Virus record (IMG/VR): IMGVR_UViG_3300030106_008084
Location: 1 to 56,482 of that record
Source of the DNA: a virus
DNA: 56,482 nt
Reading direction: 5' to 3' (one strand)
The translations under genes and the position numbers were made by a program. The notes beneath the pieces were generated by a model. The model saw nothing but the letters and a program-made list of their open reading frames with translations, was not told where the DNA came from and did not search any database. Positions 17,362 to 26,888 of the stretch are shown piece after piece (the stretch's first letter is position 1; every line of letters starts with the position of its first letter).

Positions 17362-20234
17362 AGTATTAAAGCTCCAGCTGAAGGTGAATAAGTTATAGAT
17401 AATGTAGGGTCTCCCGAACTTAAAGCAAAATTTATAAAGCTTAAATCCTTTGAAGGTGTTCCCCAACCTGTAGTTTTAACAAAATTATATGTATATGACA
17501 TATCATTAGATTGATAATAGCTTCCTTTTTTAAATTTTACTTTATCTTTATATTCAAAAACGTACGAATAAAGTCTAGGAGATTTATTTTGATCTTTAAG
17601 TATAAAGCTTAAATTAAACATTTCATTTTCACTACTATAAGTTAGTTGAGGTTTACCTGACTCTAATAGTAAAATATCATTCGAATATTCATTAAAATAA
17701 TTATAACTTTGCAGAACAGGGTTGTCTAAAGTAGGATAAATTTGTTCAGTAGTTTTAGAAGCCCCGGAAAATTTAAATATTCTCGGATATACTCTAATAT
17801 CTTTAAACCCTGAATCATCGTTAACGGCTCCTTCACGAACTAAAATAGCATAAAATACATCATCGCCAACTTTAAATCTATTACTAACTTTATCAAAGTT
17901 ATTTGTGTTACAGGAAAGAAGATTTACTACTGTATTCTCAGTGTTTATAAAATCATATGTATCTACATCATATTCAATATTTTCAATAATAAGAAATGAG
18001 CTAGTCTCTATAAACATAGTATTATAGAGCATATCAAACTCTTTTACCTTACTAGAAAGTTCATTTTTAATAGTAGTCTCATACTCACCACCACCAACAA
18101 ATTTAGTATCTAAATAAGGTAGAGCTTGAGTTAACTCTTTAACATTAGGTAGATTATTTGGTTTATTAATATTTTTAATATAAATTTTACCAAAATTTTC
18201 TTGCTTTGTAAAAAAGCTTTCAGTAGCAGAAAGTACATCTGCAACTACTGTCTTTCTTAAAGTTTCATCATTATAATCAAAACTTTCAAACCCTCGCGGA
18301 CTGTAATCGTATGTAAGTTCATCCGTAAACAACCCTCCATTCATATCTACTACACCATTATCACCGGATGCTACAACATTTAATGTCATATTTCCTGATG
18401 CTGCTGGATGTGTACTATCGCAGAGAGCTCTTACAACTGTAGAGCCGTTATCATAATCAGCTATACCTGCTTCAATTAAATCAGTAAAATAAAAATCTCC
18501 AGTTGAAGTAGTATATGCACTTAAATTGGTACTCACCGCATCATCTAAAATTTCATCATCAGAAAATTTAAAAAAGGCACCTTCTTTTACATCAGCTTCT
18601 ATAGTACCTATTTGTTCTATATCTACTTGTGAAAAATTTGGAGGCTGTATTAGAGGTTCATTAGGACCATAATAACGGAAGAAAATATCTTTCGCTGATG
18701 CAGTTTCAGCATCTGTACCAGCAGTAAAGAATTGAGTAAAAGATGTAATTCCAGATCTAAATGTTTCTGAGTATGTAGCTGATGATCCTGAATTTACCGT
18801 ACTATAATTAAATGCGGAACCTTCGCCATATAGTGTATCAAAAAATTGATAACCATTTAAAATTAAATTTTTAACTACACGGTTAGGCTCTTCTTTAAAG
18901 TTGTTTCTATAAAAATTATTATCTTTAAGTAATCCGTAGATATTACCGTTTAAATCTGTTTTACTGTCATAAATGTATCCATCATCAAACAAAAATGATA
19001 AGTCGGTGTTTATATTTCGATCAGTAGGTACTTCAGAATTATAACCCATCAACGAAGTACTATTTTTATCTGTGTTAGGTTGATTAACTGCTATTCCTTT
19101 ACTTTGATTATTAATAGATCTCGAAGTGTTTATTACAAAAGTAAAAATATTATCATCATTAGTAAATAAAGAAGGATCTGGAAATATATACAATGTATTA
19201 ACAGGATAAAAATCTCTTCCAAAAAATTCTAATCTTTCACTTTCAATAGTTACGATACTCGAGTTAGTAGGTTTGAAAAAGCCTTGATCTCTTACACTTT
19301 TTATATCGTCTGAAAATACAGAAGCAACTGAAGGGTAGTTAGTATTTAAAAAGTTAGCATATGGAGCATCAGCTTCAAACAACTGACCATATTCAGTTCT
19401 ACCTAATTCATTAGTTGAGAGGTAATAATAATCTGCTCCTATAAATTTTTCTGTTTGCTGTCGCTTGTGATCAAAAACTTCATCTACTTCTTTAATTTCT
19501 CTTAAAAAATTATCCGCATCAGCAAAAATTTCTTCTACTAAAACTTCATCATTAGTTAAGAATATATTACTTTCTGGTAACCCATCAGGATTATATTCTA
19601 AATAGTTTCTTCCATATATTTTATCATCAGGCTCTATGTTAAAATATTTTGTATATTGATCTATATATTCGGTTAATGATACAGATAAGTTACTTTTTAT
19701 ATCTTCTATATTATAATCACGAGCAGCTGTATCTCTGTTAGCTAAAAAATCGATTACTAATTCATATGCATTTTGTTGTACTCCAAAATTGCTACCTTTT
19801 AATTTAGCTCTTGTAGTAGAAAATTGTAACTTATCACGTTTTACTTGATAATAGGATATAATACTTCTTATTTTTTTACTATAAAATTGAACAGCTATTT
19901 GTAAATCATAAGGATCACCAAAATCGATTTGTGAAAGAAATTTTCTTTCAGCGTTTGTAGAGTAGTTTAAAGTAATATCTCTCAAAAACTCTCTATACCT
20001 TTCTATTATAATTTGTTTATTATCAGTAGATTTAGAATTTGTAATTTTATTATACCTACGAATATATTCATTATAATAATTTTGTAACCCATCCGGTTCA
20101 TAAAATTCAGGAACATTTTTAATAAATTCTAGAAAAGTAAACGCTACATTTCTATCTAATGCATTTTCTCTACGTACATTAGGGTTGGTTATTGATAAAT
20201 TAACCTCAGGATAACCTTGAATTATTTCGTCCAT
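17358..20234 (-). CDS. Large baseplate/tail structural protein (958 aa)
   Basis: Starts MDEIIQGYPEVNLSITNPNV. The first 250 residues are helix-rich and charged (YYNEYIRRYNKI, RYREFLRDITLNY); the rest is beta-rich with many aromatic and Asn residues. Its size and place right after gp6 and the PKD protein fit a peripheral wedge protein in the position of T4 gp7/gp8, but I see no decisive motif. GATAAATA lies 6 nt before the start. The peptidase-domain gene overlaps its stop. Confidence 0.65.
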   Translation of the reverse strand: MDEIIQGYPEVNLSITNPNVRRENALDRNVAFTFLEFIKNVPEFYEPDGLQNYYNEYIRRYNKITNSKSTDNKQIIIERYREFLRDITLNYSTNAERKFLSQIDFGDPYDLQIAVQFYSKKIRSIISYYQVKRDKLQFSTTRAKLKGSNFGVQQNAYELVIDFLANRDTAARDYNIEDIKSNLSVSLTEYIDQYTKYFNIEPDDKIYGRNYLEYNPDGLPESNIFLTNDEVLVEEIFADADNFLREIKEVDEVFDHKRQQTEKFIGADYYYLSTNELGRTEYGQLFEADAPYANFLNTNYPSVASVFSDDIKSVRDQGFFKPTNSSIVTIESERLEFFGRDFYPVNTLYIFPDPSLFTNDDNIFTFVINTSRSINNQSKGIAVNQPNTDKNSTSLMGYNSEVPTDRNINTDLSFLFDDGYIYDSKTDLNGNIYGLLKDNNFYRNNFKEEPNRVVKNLILNGYQFFDTLYGEGSAFNYSTVNSGSSATYSETFRSGITSFTQFFTAGTDAETASAKDIFFRYYGPNEPLIQPPNFSQVDIEQIGTIEADVKEGAFFKFSDDEILDDAVSTNLSAYTTSTGDFYFTDLIEAGIADYDNGSTVVRALCDSTHPAASGNMTLNVVASGDNGVVDMNGGLFTDELTYDYSPRGFESFDYNDETLRKTVVADVLSATESFFTKQENFGKIYIKNINKPNNLPNVKELTQALPYLDTKFVGGGEYETTIKNELSSKVKEFDMLYNTMFIETSSFLIIENIEYDVDTYDFINTENTVVNLLSCNTNNFDKVSNRFKVGDDVFYAILVREGAVNDDSGFKDIRVYPRIFKFSGASKTTEQIYPTLDNPVLQSYNYFNEYSNDILLLESGKPQLTYSSENEMFNLSFILKDQNKSPRLYSYVFEYKDKVKFKKGSYYQSNDMSYTYNFVKTTGWGTPSKDLSFINFALSSGDPTLSITYSPSAGALIL

Positions 20235-20240
20235 TAAACA

Positions 20241-20248
20241 TATTTATC
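20241..20248 (-). promoter_or_regulatory. Late-type promoter element
   Basis: GATAAATA, 6 nt before the ATG at 20234; the TAA stop of the upstream gene (20244-20246) lies inside it. Confidence 0.65.
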
Positions 20249-22679
20249 CTTCGAATAGAGATAGACTACTAAATAACGTGTCTCTAATCATAATATCGAA
20301 TATTTTATTATCTCCCTCTAAACCTGATAGACCTGTATCAAAGTTAAGAGGTATACTGCCTAAACTATGTGTAGGCTCTCCAGCTGCTCCAGAAGAATAT
20401 CTCGTATTAATTACACCAGTTTGAGGATTGCTCCAATCTATAGTATTATTTAAAATAGTATTATCACCGCCTGGAGTATATTCGAAGAAATCATAAAAAT
20501 GAGTTGCTTCTGCAGATAAAGCACTCAAATTAGTAAATTGTGGTATACCTTTTAATCCCGGTGGGTCCGGACCATATGGAATATCTGTTCCATCTAACGC
20601 TGTCTGGCTAGTTACTAAAGAGTTTCTCAATACTAATGGCCACCCCCATAATTCATTATAAGTGCTTAAACTATAGGTAATAGCACCGTTATGTCCTAAT
20701 CCATTTACTCCAAAAGGAAATTGACTAGGTATATGATTCTGTACTGCGGATAGCGTTCCAGATAAACTTAATGGCTGGTAGGTGTTAAGTCTTGAATAGT
20801 CACCACTAAATTTTTCATACGCTACTATATCGTTACCAGCTGATATAACATAAGTAAGAAAGTCGATTTCATCTCCTAAGTTAGTTCCATATACTTCCTT
20901 AGATGTTCTATTTCTACTATCAAAATTATTACTGAATTGATTTTGATATCCTCTAAATTTATTATACTGAACACTAAACAAATTTATAAGACGTTTAATT
21001 GCTGGTGGATGGTTGCTATCGTAAATTAAATTTTCATTAGCTACCAATCTACTCATTCCATCTAATGCATCTATTTCACAAACATCTACATCTGAAGTAT
21101 TTTGTACAAAGTTAATAATACTCTCGTATAATGTTTTACCTAAAGAACTTTCATTACTACTAATTCCTCCAAATATTGATCCTATAAAATCTGTAAAGAA
21201 CACTTCATCATCTAATAAAAACTCTTGGAAACGAAGATCTTTTATCATTTGTTCAAAATCAAAATCTTCATTTATTTTATATAAAGAATAATAATCTTTA
21301 GGATATAATTGAAAACTAGCTCCTCCACTAAGATCATATTCAGTAGAGGATCGAGTATCTTGATAAAAATTTCTCGCGCTTAAAGTAACATTCATTACTG
21401 CAGCACTAGTAGAAGCAAAAAAGCTATCATCAAAATATAAGTAGCCTCGATACCAGAAGTTAGTACCTATTGAAGAAAGGGTATCATTTAAAGTGCTGAT
21501 GCGATAATAAGTAGTATCAATATCACCCGGAGAGCCGGCGGCTTCTCCAACAGGCAGTAAGAATGACCCATTGTTAATTAAAACTATTTCAGGGTCACCA
21601 GCAGAAAGCGACTTCATAGTAAATTGATTGAAGTTTTTCGGCTTTAAAATAAACGGTATGTATGTGTTTTTATATTGAACAGGACTTAATTCAAACGAAT
21701 TAACTTCTTCTCCTTCATTATCTAAGCCATTAGAAGTAATTGATATATGATCTGGAGATTGAAGTGAAGCATTACCCACATGGGAGGACATACTTACAGT
21801 TAAGTTATTAAGATAGTCGTTATTAGAATAGCCCTTTTTGCCTCTAGAATATATATTTTTTCTATCTTTATAAAAGTTTAAATAGACAGGTTCAGTTCCA
21901 CCCGCTTCGGAAATATCTTGTTGTTCAGTTTTAAAGTATACAACTTGAGTACCAGAGGTACCTGCTAAAACTGAAGAAGGTGAGTTAGTAGTAGATGATA
22001 CCAATACATCACCACTTAACTTTACGTATAAATTTTCAGAAGAAAGCGAAATATTTTTAAGTTCAACATATTCAAAAGCTGTTAAATTGTGTATGAAGTC
22101 TCTTTTATAAAAGGAAAAATAATTTTGTAATTGTTTAAATTTGCTATCGTTTAAATTAAAGTAATTAGGGCAGTTAGTATTTGATACAGAAAAATATATA
22201 CTTTGAAAATCTTGATAGAAAGGCGATTGCGAATTAATTGTAAGAGGAGTTGAATACTCTCCAGCAGAAAGTGTAAGATAGTAATCAGGATCTAAATCTA
22301 AACAAGTAACTGTGAATGTATTAGTAATGTAATCTTCAATTTGTATCTCTTTACTATCTGAAGCTAAAATTGCATTATTATTACAATCTCTTAAGATCAT
22401 TCGCACAGTATATACTCCTGGGTAATCAAAGTTGTGACTACTGCTTAATATATTATTTCCATCTACAGTATAAATTGATGTAGCTTCTTCTATAGTACCA
22501 TCACCATAATCGAATGTAACTTCTGTATTGTTAAGAGTAAGTGATTCGTCTCCAGTTTGAGTTGGAATGTTACCAAAAAATGTAAGCGGTGTTATAGGTA
22601 GATTATATGACGATAATACATGCTCGCCTCTATAATCGACTGCGCTAATAGTAGCGTAATTTGTTCTTGCATTACTCAT
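20244..22679 (-). CDS. Baseplate wedge-associated protein with N-terminal PKD-like domain (811 aa)
   Basis: ATG at 22679 is chosen over a TTG one codon earlier; the first 8 nt overlap the gp6 stop. Residues about 30-115 read as a PKD domain: VTFDYGDGTIEEA, then the closing strand SHNFDYPGVYTVRMILRD. The central part (about 465-600) is helix-rich (FEQMIKDLRFQEFLLDDEVF), and the C-terminus contains ELWGWPLVLRN. No enzyme motif is visible. Its position directly after gp6 suggests it binds the wedge and presents the outer proteins. Confidence 0.65.
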   Translation of the reverse strand: MSNARTNYATISAVDYRGEHVLSSYNLPITPLTFFGNIPTQTGDESLTLNNTEVTFDYGDGTIEEATSIYTVDGNNILSSSHNFDYPGVYTVRMILRDCNNNAILASDSKEIQIEDYITNTFTVTCLDLDPDYYLTLSAGEYSTPLTINSQSPFYQDFQSIYFSVSNTNCPNYFNLNDSKFKQLQNYFSFYKRDFIHNLTAFEYVELKNISLSSENLYVKLSGDVLVSSTTNSPSSVLAGTSGTQVVYFKTEQQDISEAGGTEPVYLNFYKDRKNIYSRGKKGYSNNDYLNNLTVSMSSHVGNASLQSPDHISITSNGLDNEGEEVNSFELSPVQYKNTYIPFILKPKNFNQFTMKSLSAGDPEIVLINNGSFLLPVGEAAGSPGDIDTTYYRISTLNDTLSSIGTNFWYRGYLYFDDSFFASTSAAVMNVTLSARNFYQDTRSSTEYDLSGGASFQLYPKDYYSLYKINEDFDFEQMIKDLRFQEFLLDDEVFFTDFIGSIFGGISSNESSLGKTLYESIINFVQNTSDVDVCEIDALDGMSRLVANENLIYDSNHPPAIKRLINLFSVQYNKFRGYQNQFSNNFDSRNRTSKEVYGTNLGDEIDFLTYVISAGNDIVAYEKFSGDYSRLNTYQPLSLSGTLSAVQNHIPSQFPFGVNGLGHNGAITYSLSTYNELWGWPLVLRNSLVTSQTALDGTDIPYGPDPPGLKGIPQFTNLSALSAEATHFYDFFEYTPGGDNTILNNTIDWSNPQTGVINTRYSSGAAGEPTHSLGSIPLNFDTGLSGLEGDNKIFDIMIRDTLFSSLSLFEG

Positions 22680-24522
22680 CAATGACAGTTATGTTATCAC
22701 CTATAGTTTGGGTATTAATTAAATAAGGGAATTTAAAATATGGTAAAGTTGTATCTTGATTTACTAAATCAATATCACTTTCTGGATATTGAGGGTTGTA
22801 TGATAAAAACGACAACCCGTTAAATATAGTACCATTGCTTTCATTTTTTGTAAATATTCTTCTTACACCTTCTATAGATAATAGCTCTCCTGCTATATCA
22901 GATATTTTTATTTGTTGTCCTAACTTATTATTTTCAGGTAAGAAGTACTTTCTCAAAATAGCTGTTGCTTTACTTGCTAATGTCGATTTACTTATCTTAT
23001 TATTAATTTCTCTTACCAAGTATAAATTAGTATTATCAAGTATATCTAAAGTTAAATTTTCTGTATTACTTATACCTAATCCGAAAGCCATGTAGATTGG
23101 ATCACGAGGCACTACATCATTAGATATCATTTTTCTATCTTGTGTAGTAGATATAATTAAGTTTTTAAATGAATTACTTAAGAATGGGGGATATGCTCCG
23201 TCATCGTTTAAAATAAATTTAGGTACAGCAAATACATTTACATTGTTAAAGTCACACGCATCGGCAAAATTTACCTGGTTTAAAAGCACTCTATTTACTT
23301 TATTAGGATCTACACAAATGTCATAAAAATATTGAATATAGCCATTAATATACTCTTTGTTGTCGACAACTTTTATACTGTTAACTACATTAGCTAAATT
23401 CTTATTTATAAAAAATTCATAGTCTTCACCCGTTACAAGTCTTAACTGGGAAGAGAAGCTCTTTGAAGCATTTTCTCTTATTTGATCAGCCGTTTCTTCA
23501 GTTGTTAACGTAGTAGAATTTACTGGGTTACTTATAGTCAGATTAGATCCGTTATCTACATTAATAAACGTTGTATCGTTTTGATTAGTATATGTATCCT
23601 GGAAAATTTGACGCTGTCGAGGTGAATCGTATACAAAAATTTTATTTCCATTTATTACATTTTTGCTTATTGCTCCCTTTAAGTTGTCAGAGAGTAAGTA
23701 GTTAACTGCTACAACATCCCCACGCTCTAATTTTTTACCGAATGAACCATCACCGAATTTAACTTCAAAGTATCCGTTTTCATTTAGTCTCTTCTCATAA
23801 ACTCTATCATTAGCATTAGAAAGATACAAACTATCTATTTGTTTATATTCGAAGTAAGTATCAGATGCAGCTTCTTTAACAAAAACACTTACAGTGTTTT
23901 CTGATATAAAGCTTGTATCGCTGGTGTTAGTAATGTTTTCGATTACTATAGGAAAAGATTCAAAGTCAATTCCCTCTGCTACATAATCTGGATACTCTTC
24001 AACAGATCCTTGATAAAGTATAGCAGAGTTTTCAAGAGATCTTATTTCTTGTTGTCCGGTATCTGCAGTTACATCGAATGAATAGTCTTCATTAAAGGTA
24101 TACTGTGTATTTGAATCTGCTAAAACATAGCTATATTTTCTTATAGTATAATTACCTTTTTCTAAGTTACCTGAACCTGCAGTAGCTACAGCTTTGATAG
24201 GTACAACAGATGTTTGCTTACCTGTTGGTTTGTAACCAATAAGCTTTACTATACGGTTCATATTCTCATACAGGGTAGCTTGATTAAAATCAACCTCTGC
24301 AGCTGTGTTGTTTAAATAAAATAACAACACGTGATATGAATACGCAATAATGTCAATTACTGCTGCTAAATTACTTCCTTCGTAATTTTGATCAGTAAAT
24401 TTCTCATTTTCATTTAGCCTTTGAATTATAAAATCTTTTAAAGTGGTCGCATCGAATGCAACATAAGCGTCTTGAGGCAAATTAAAATCTAAAAACTTAT
24501 TATCTTCTTTATTTGTTGGCAT
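22672..24522 (-). CDS. 6: Baseplate wedge subunit, gp6-like
   Basis: 616 residues. The N-terminal pattern EGSNLAAVIDIIAYSYHVLL followed by NQATLYENMNRIVKLIGYKP is the signature region of T4 gp6-type wedge proteins (baseplate J-like superfamily). The middle and C-terminal parts keep the family layout, including GEDYEFFINK and a closing domain near IAGELLSIEGVRRIF. Two gp6-type chains form the inner ring around the hub. The gene starts 2 nt after the gp25 stop, the usual partner order. Confidence 0.88.
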   Translation of the reverse strand: MPTNKEDNKFLDFNLPQDAYVAFDATTLKDFIIQRLNENEKFTDQNYEGSNLAAVIDIIAYSYHVLLFYLNNTAAEVDFNQATLYENMNRIVKLIGYKPTGKQTSVVPIKAVATAGSGNLEKGNYTIRKYSYVLADSNTQYTFNEDYSFDVTADTGQQEIRSLENSAILYQGSVEEYPDYVAEGIDFESFPIVIENITNTSDTSFISENTVSVFVKEAASDTYFEYKQIDSLYLSNANDRVYEKRLNENGYFEVKFGDGSFGKKLERGDVVAVNYLLSDNLKGAISKNVINGNKIFVYDSPRQRQIFQDTYTNQNDTTFINVDNGSNLTISNPVNSTTLTTEETADQIRENASKSFSSQLRLVTGEDYEFFINKNLANVVNSIKVVDNKEYINGYIQYFYDICVDPNKVNRVLLNQVNFADACDFNNVNVFAVPKFILNDDGAYPPFLSNSFKNLIISTTQDRKMISNDVVPRDPIYMAFGLGISNTENLTLDILDNTNLYLVREINNKISKSTLASKATAILRKYFLPENNKLGQQIKISDIAGELLSIEGVRRIFTKNESNGTIFNGLSFLSYNPQYPESDIDLVNQDTTLPYFKFPYLINTQTIGDNITVIDE

Positions 24523-24524
24523 AA

Positions 24525-25013
24525 CTAAACTATGTAATATCCTTCTTTATTTAAGCGTCCCTCCAAAGTAATGCCATAAGCATTAAGTGAAGGTACATTG
24601 ATTTGTAAAAATATATCATACCTATTTTCATCAGGCTTTCCGATAACATTTACATTTTGTAACTCTATACGGGGCTCCATTCTAGGTAGGTCATCTTCTA
24701 TATCCTTTCTTAAAAATATTTCAGTAGTTGAAGTAATTGGTTCGAAAACATACCTCCTAACATCCACACCAAATTGCGGATTTAAAATTTTCTGCCCCGG
24801 GGCTGTTAAAAAAGCATTTACTATGCTGTTTTTTACAGCATCGAGATCAAATATTGGCTTTAAATCTCTTAACTGCTGACCTTTATCTAACTGCTCATTA
24901 TAATATACATCCAGTTCAAGATCTAAAAGAAGATCTTTATATAGATATTTTTGCTCTAAACTAGCATTTTCTAATTTACCATACGAGAGCTCAGGTATTT
25001 TTATTAATGGCAT
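24525..25013 (-). CDS. 25: Baseplate wedge subunit, gp25-like
   Basis: 162 residues, close to the family length. It carries the core APGQKILNPQFGVDVRRYVF and the conserved EPR triplet (MEPRIE, residues 113-115) of gp25 proteins, which nucleate the sheath on the baseplate by mimicking sheath domains. First gene of the leftward baseplate operon; a late element lies 6 nt upstream, back-to-back with an early-type promoter for the plus-strand gene at 25075. Confidence 0.88.
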   Translation of the reverse strand: MPLIKIPELSYGKLENASLEQKYLYKDLLLDLELDVYYNEQLDKGQQLRDLKPIFDLDAVKNSIVNAFLTAPGQKILNPQFGVDVRRYVFEPITSTTEIFLRKDIEDDLPRMEPRIELQNVNVIGKPDENRYDIFLQINVPSLNAYGITLEGRLNKEGYYIV

Positions 25014-25019
25014 TATTAA

Positions 25020-25027
25020 TATTTAAT
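25020..25027 (-). promoter_or_regulatory. Late-type promoter element for the baseplate operon
   Basis: ATTAAATA, 6 nt before the gp25 ATG at 25013. Confidence 0.65.
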
Positions 25028-25050
25028 ACCCCAGTGGTAAATCGAGATTA

Positions 25051-25067
25051 AGGAACTATAATATAAT
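25051..25067 (+). promoter_or_regulatory. Early-type promoter AGGAACT-N4-TATAAT
   Basis: AGGAACTATAATATAAT, identical over 17 nt to the copy at 56041-56057. The TATAAT ends 7 nt before the ATG at 25075. Confidence 0.7.
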
Positions 25068-25074
25068 TAGAAGT

Positions 25075-25359
25075 ATGGAGTTAATTGGTAAAACTGATGT
25101 TAAGGTTGATGTTTCGTTAAAAGACATTCTTAATACTATTGAAGTGGAAGTTCATAAAAAGCTAAAACTTCCTCATCCTAATGAAGGCGAGGTTACAGCA
25201 AATCCTCATCATGACGGTAATTGGCGATGGAATATTAAAAAAGATGTTAATACTTCTCACTCGTTTGAACTTGAAGAAAGTTTAGGACCAGCAGACAGCG
25301 AAGATATTGAAATCTTTCAAGCATATCACACCTTGCGCTTTTTTCTTAAAGATAGCTAA
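25075..25359 (+). CDS. Hypothetical early protein (94 aa)
   Basis: Starts MELIGKTDVKVDVSLKDILN; contains HPNEGEVTANPHHDGNWRW, a His/Trp-rich patch, and an acidic C-terminal half. I do not recognise a family. It is the only gene in its unit with the early-type promoter, and the ATG falls where transcription should start. Small early proteins of this kind often act on host functions, but nothing here shows which. Confidence 0.65.
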   Translation: MELIGKTDVKVDVSLKDILNTIEVEVHKKLKLPHPNEGEVTANPHHDGNWRWNIKKDVNTSHSFELEESLGPADSEDIEIFQAYHTLRFFLKDS

Positions 25360-25384
25360 AACTGTATGATTCTTTGCAAGGTAG

Positions 25385-25392
25385 CATAAATA
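25385..25392 (+). promoter_or_regulatory. Late-type promoter element
   Basis: CATAAATA, 5 nt before the ATG at 25398; this spacing decides the start of the gene. Confidence 0.65.
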
Positions 25393-25397
25393 ATAAT

Positions 25398-25970
25398 ATG
25401 GCTGATAAAAAGTTTGTAAATTTACATGAATCTTATATGAGAAGATACGAGCGGGGAGGTTTTCTCGTTGGTGATGTTTTTAAGTTTAATGATAACTTCA
25501 AATCAACTGAATGTTATAAAGCACTTGGAGCTAAAACTAAAACAATGATCGATCAAATGATTGATTCTGGTCTTCATATTAGAGTAATAAACATTAAAGA
25601 TTCTGAGCCAGCCCGCTACCCTGCTAATTCGCAGACATCTTCATTGGATGTAGTTTTAGATCTCGCGCTTGATACAGGAGGTGGAAGATATTCGAATTTT
25701 GTTTCTGTACCAGGTGAGTTAGGAGAAACTGTGCTCTTTGCACCAAATTTACTTCCTATTCCTGATGCAATGAGAAGAAAAGATAAAGTGGTAATTAAGC
25801 CAGAAGAAGCAGAAGAAACTAAAGCTCCAGGAGCGCCTGATAATGCTGAGAGAGCACTTCCAAAACAAAATACTGTAATTCCTTCTGACCCTGCTACTCC
25901 TTCTCCGGAAGCTAGAACTTATACACAACAGTATTTGAGTGATTTGACTAAAGGTCCTAGCGAATATTAG
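25398..25970 (+). CDS. Conserved T4-like phage protein, probably late (190 aa)
   Basis: Start set at the ATG of MADKKFVNLHESYMRRYERG, 5 nt after CATAAATA; the frame is open to a TTG at 25374 but the promoter rule favours 25398. The opening with GGFLVGDVFKFNDNF resembles proteins I associate with T4-like cyanophages whose function is not known. The C-terminal third is Pro/Ala/Glu-rich and probably disordered. It overlaps the convergent gp16-like gene by 4 nt at the stops. Confidence 0.7.
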   Translation: MADKKFVNLHESYMRRYERGGFLVGDVFKFNDNFKSTECYKALGAKTKTMIDQMIDSGLHIRVINIKDSEPARYPANSQTSSLDVVLDLALDTGGGRYSNFVSVPGELGETVLFAPNLLPIPDAMRRKDKVVIKPEEAEETKAPGAPDNAERALPKQNTVIPSDPATPSPEARTYTQQYLSDLTKGPSEY

Positions 25971-26407
25971 ACGTCAATTACTTCTTCGTCTTTATCAATT
26001 AAAGCCTGCATTATATCTTCTCTAGATAATAATACTTTAGTTTGATTATCAGCGATATTAATTCGCTCTCTACTTTCTACATCTATCTTTTTAACCTCAA
26101 GCTGGGTTTCGTTTCTTTCTTTAGCAACATGTAGTTTGTTTAGAGTTTCAATAGCGGAAGAAGATGCTTTAATTAACTCAGCCAAAGCTGCTACGTCTCT
26201 ATTTTCTGGAGCAGATGATATATAATCATTAACGTTATCTACAATACTAAGGGATTTTTTGATAAGCTTTCCTGAATTTTGAATAAGAAAATCCTCTAAG
26301 TCTTCTTTATCAAGAACACTTTCATCTATAGGAGCCCTAGAAACTTTATTATTTTGCTTTAATTGAGAAATAATATCGTTTACAGCTTCATCAAGTTCTT
26401 CAGCCAT
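25967..26407 (-). CDS. Putative small terminase subunit, gp16-like
   Basis: 146 residues, almost all helical. The layout of a short acidic N-terminus, then LIKKSLSIVDNVNDYISSAP, then AALAELIKASSSAIETLNKLH and a charged coiled-coil-like stretch follows T4 gp16-type small terminases, which form rings that recognise DNA for packaging. Length is slightly below T4 gp16. No catalytic motif is expected. It is separated from gp17 (39585-41318) by the whole tail block, which is unlike T4. The assignment rests on pattern only. Confidence 0.5.
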   Translation of the reverse strand: MAEELDEAVNDIISQLKQNNKVSRAPIDESVLDKEDLEDFLIQNSGKLIKKSLSIVDNVNDYISSAPENRDVAALAELIKASSSAIETLNKLHVAKERNETQLEVKKIDVESRERINIADNQTKVLLSREDIMQALIDKDEEVIDV

Positions 26408-26414
26408 TTACATA

Positions 26415-26422
26415 TATTTATT
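26415..26422 (-). promoter_or_regulatory. Late-type promoter element
   Basis: AATAAATA, 7 nt before the ATG at 26407. Confidence 0.6.
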
Positions 26423-26463
26423 CTCCTCTTGAATATTTTGCAAAGTATCTTATTATAGTATAT

Positions 26464-26886
26464 ATGATATTAAAATTTAAGAAGACTGACGATAGTGCTG
26501 TCCTTCCTTCGAAGAATCATAAGGACGATACTGGACTAGACGTAACTTGTGTTGAAGATAAAGTAATTCCTGCTAAGGGATCTGCTGTTATTGAGGTAGG
26601 GTTAAAGTTTGCATATATCGAGCCTGGTTATTGGGTTAGAATTGAAGGTAGATCTGGCTTAGGCTTTAAACACGGTATTTTACCTCACCCGGGAATCATT
26701 GATTCCGGATATAGAGGTAGTGCTGGAATCAAGCTATATAACTTAACAGATAAAGATTACGAAGTCAAAGCAGGTGATAGAATTGCACAATTTGTAGTTT
26801 ATAATAACCATGATGTTAAAGTTATTGAAGGTGAAATTGAAAATTCTCTTCGTGGTGAAAAAGGCTTTGGTTCTTCTGGTAAATAA
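26464..26886 (+). CDS. dut: dUTP diphosphatase (dUTPase)
   Basis: 140 residues with all five trimeric-dUTPase motifs: DTGLDVTC, RIEGRSGLGFKHGI, GIIDSGYRGSAGIKLYN, AGDRIAQFVV and the C-terminal RGEKGFGSSG. The catalytic Asp is in the GIIDSGYRG motif. The enzyme hydrolyses dUTP to dUMP and diphosphate, keeping uracil out of phage DNA and supplying dTMP synthesis. It is followed 2 nt later by the clamp-loader gene. The upstream TATAGT at 26454-26459 may be a -10 element, but it lacks the AGGAACT box. Confidence 0.95.
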   Translation: MILKFKKTDDSAVLPSKNHKDDTGLDVTCVEDKVIPAKGSAVIEVGLKFAYIEPGYWVRIEGRSGLGFKHGILPHPGIIDSGYRGSAGIKLYNLTDKDYEVKAGDRIAQFVVYNNHDVKVIEGEIENSLRGEKGFGSSGK

Positions 26887-26888
26887 TT

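Noticed and set aside
17362-17466. Upstream start giving the peptidase-domain protein 35 more residues
   Set aside because: It would overlap the 958-residue gene by over 100 nt, whereas the ATG at 17361 makes a normal ATGA overlap.
25051-25067. GGAAC as the -35 box of an ECF sigma factor
   Set aside because: The gap to the -10 box is only 4 nt, not 16-17.
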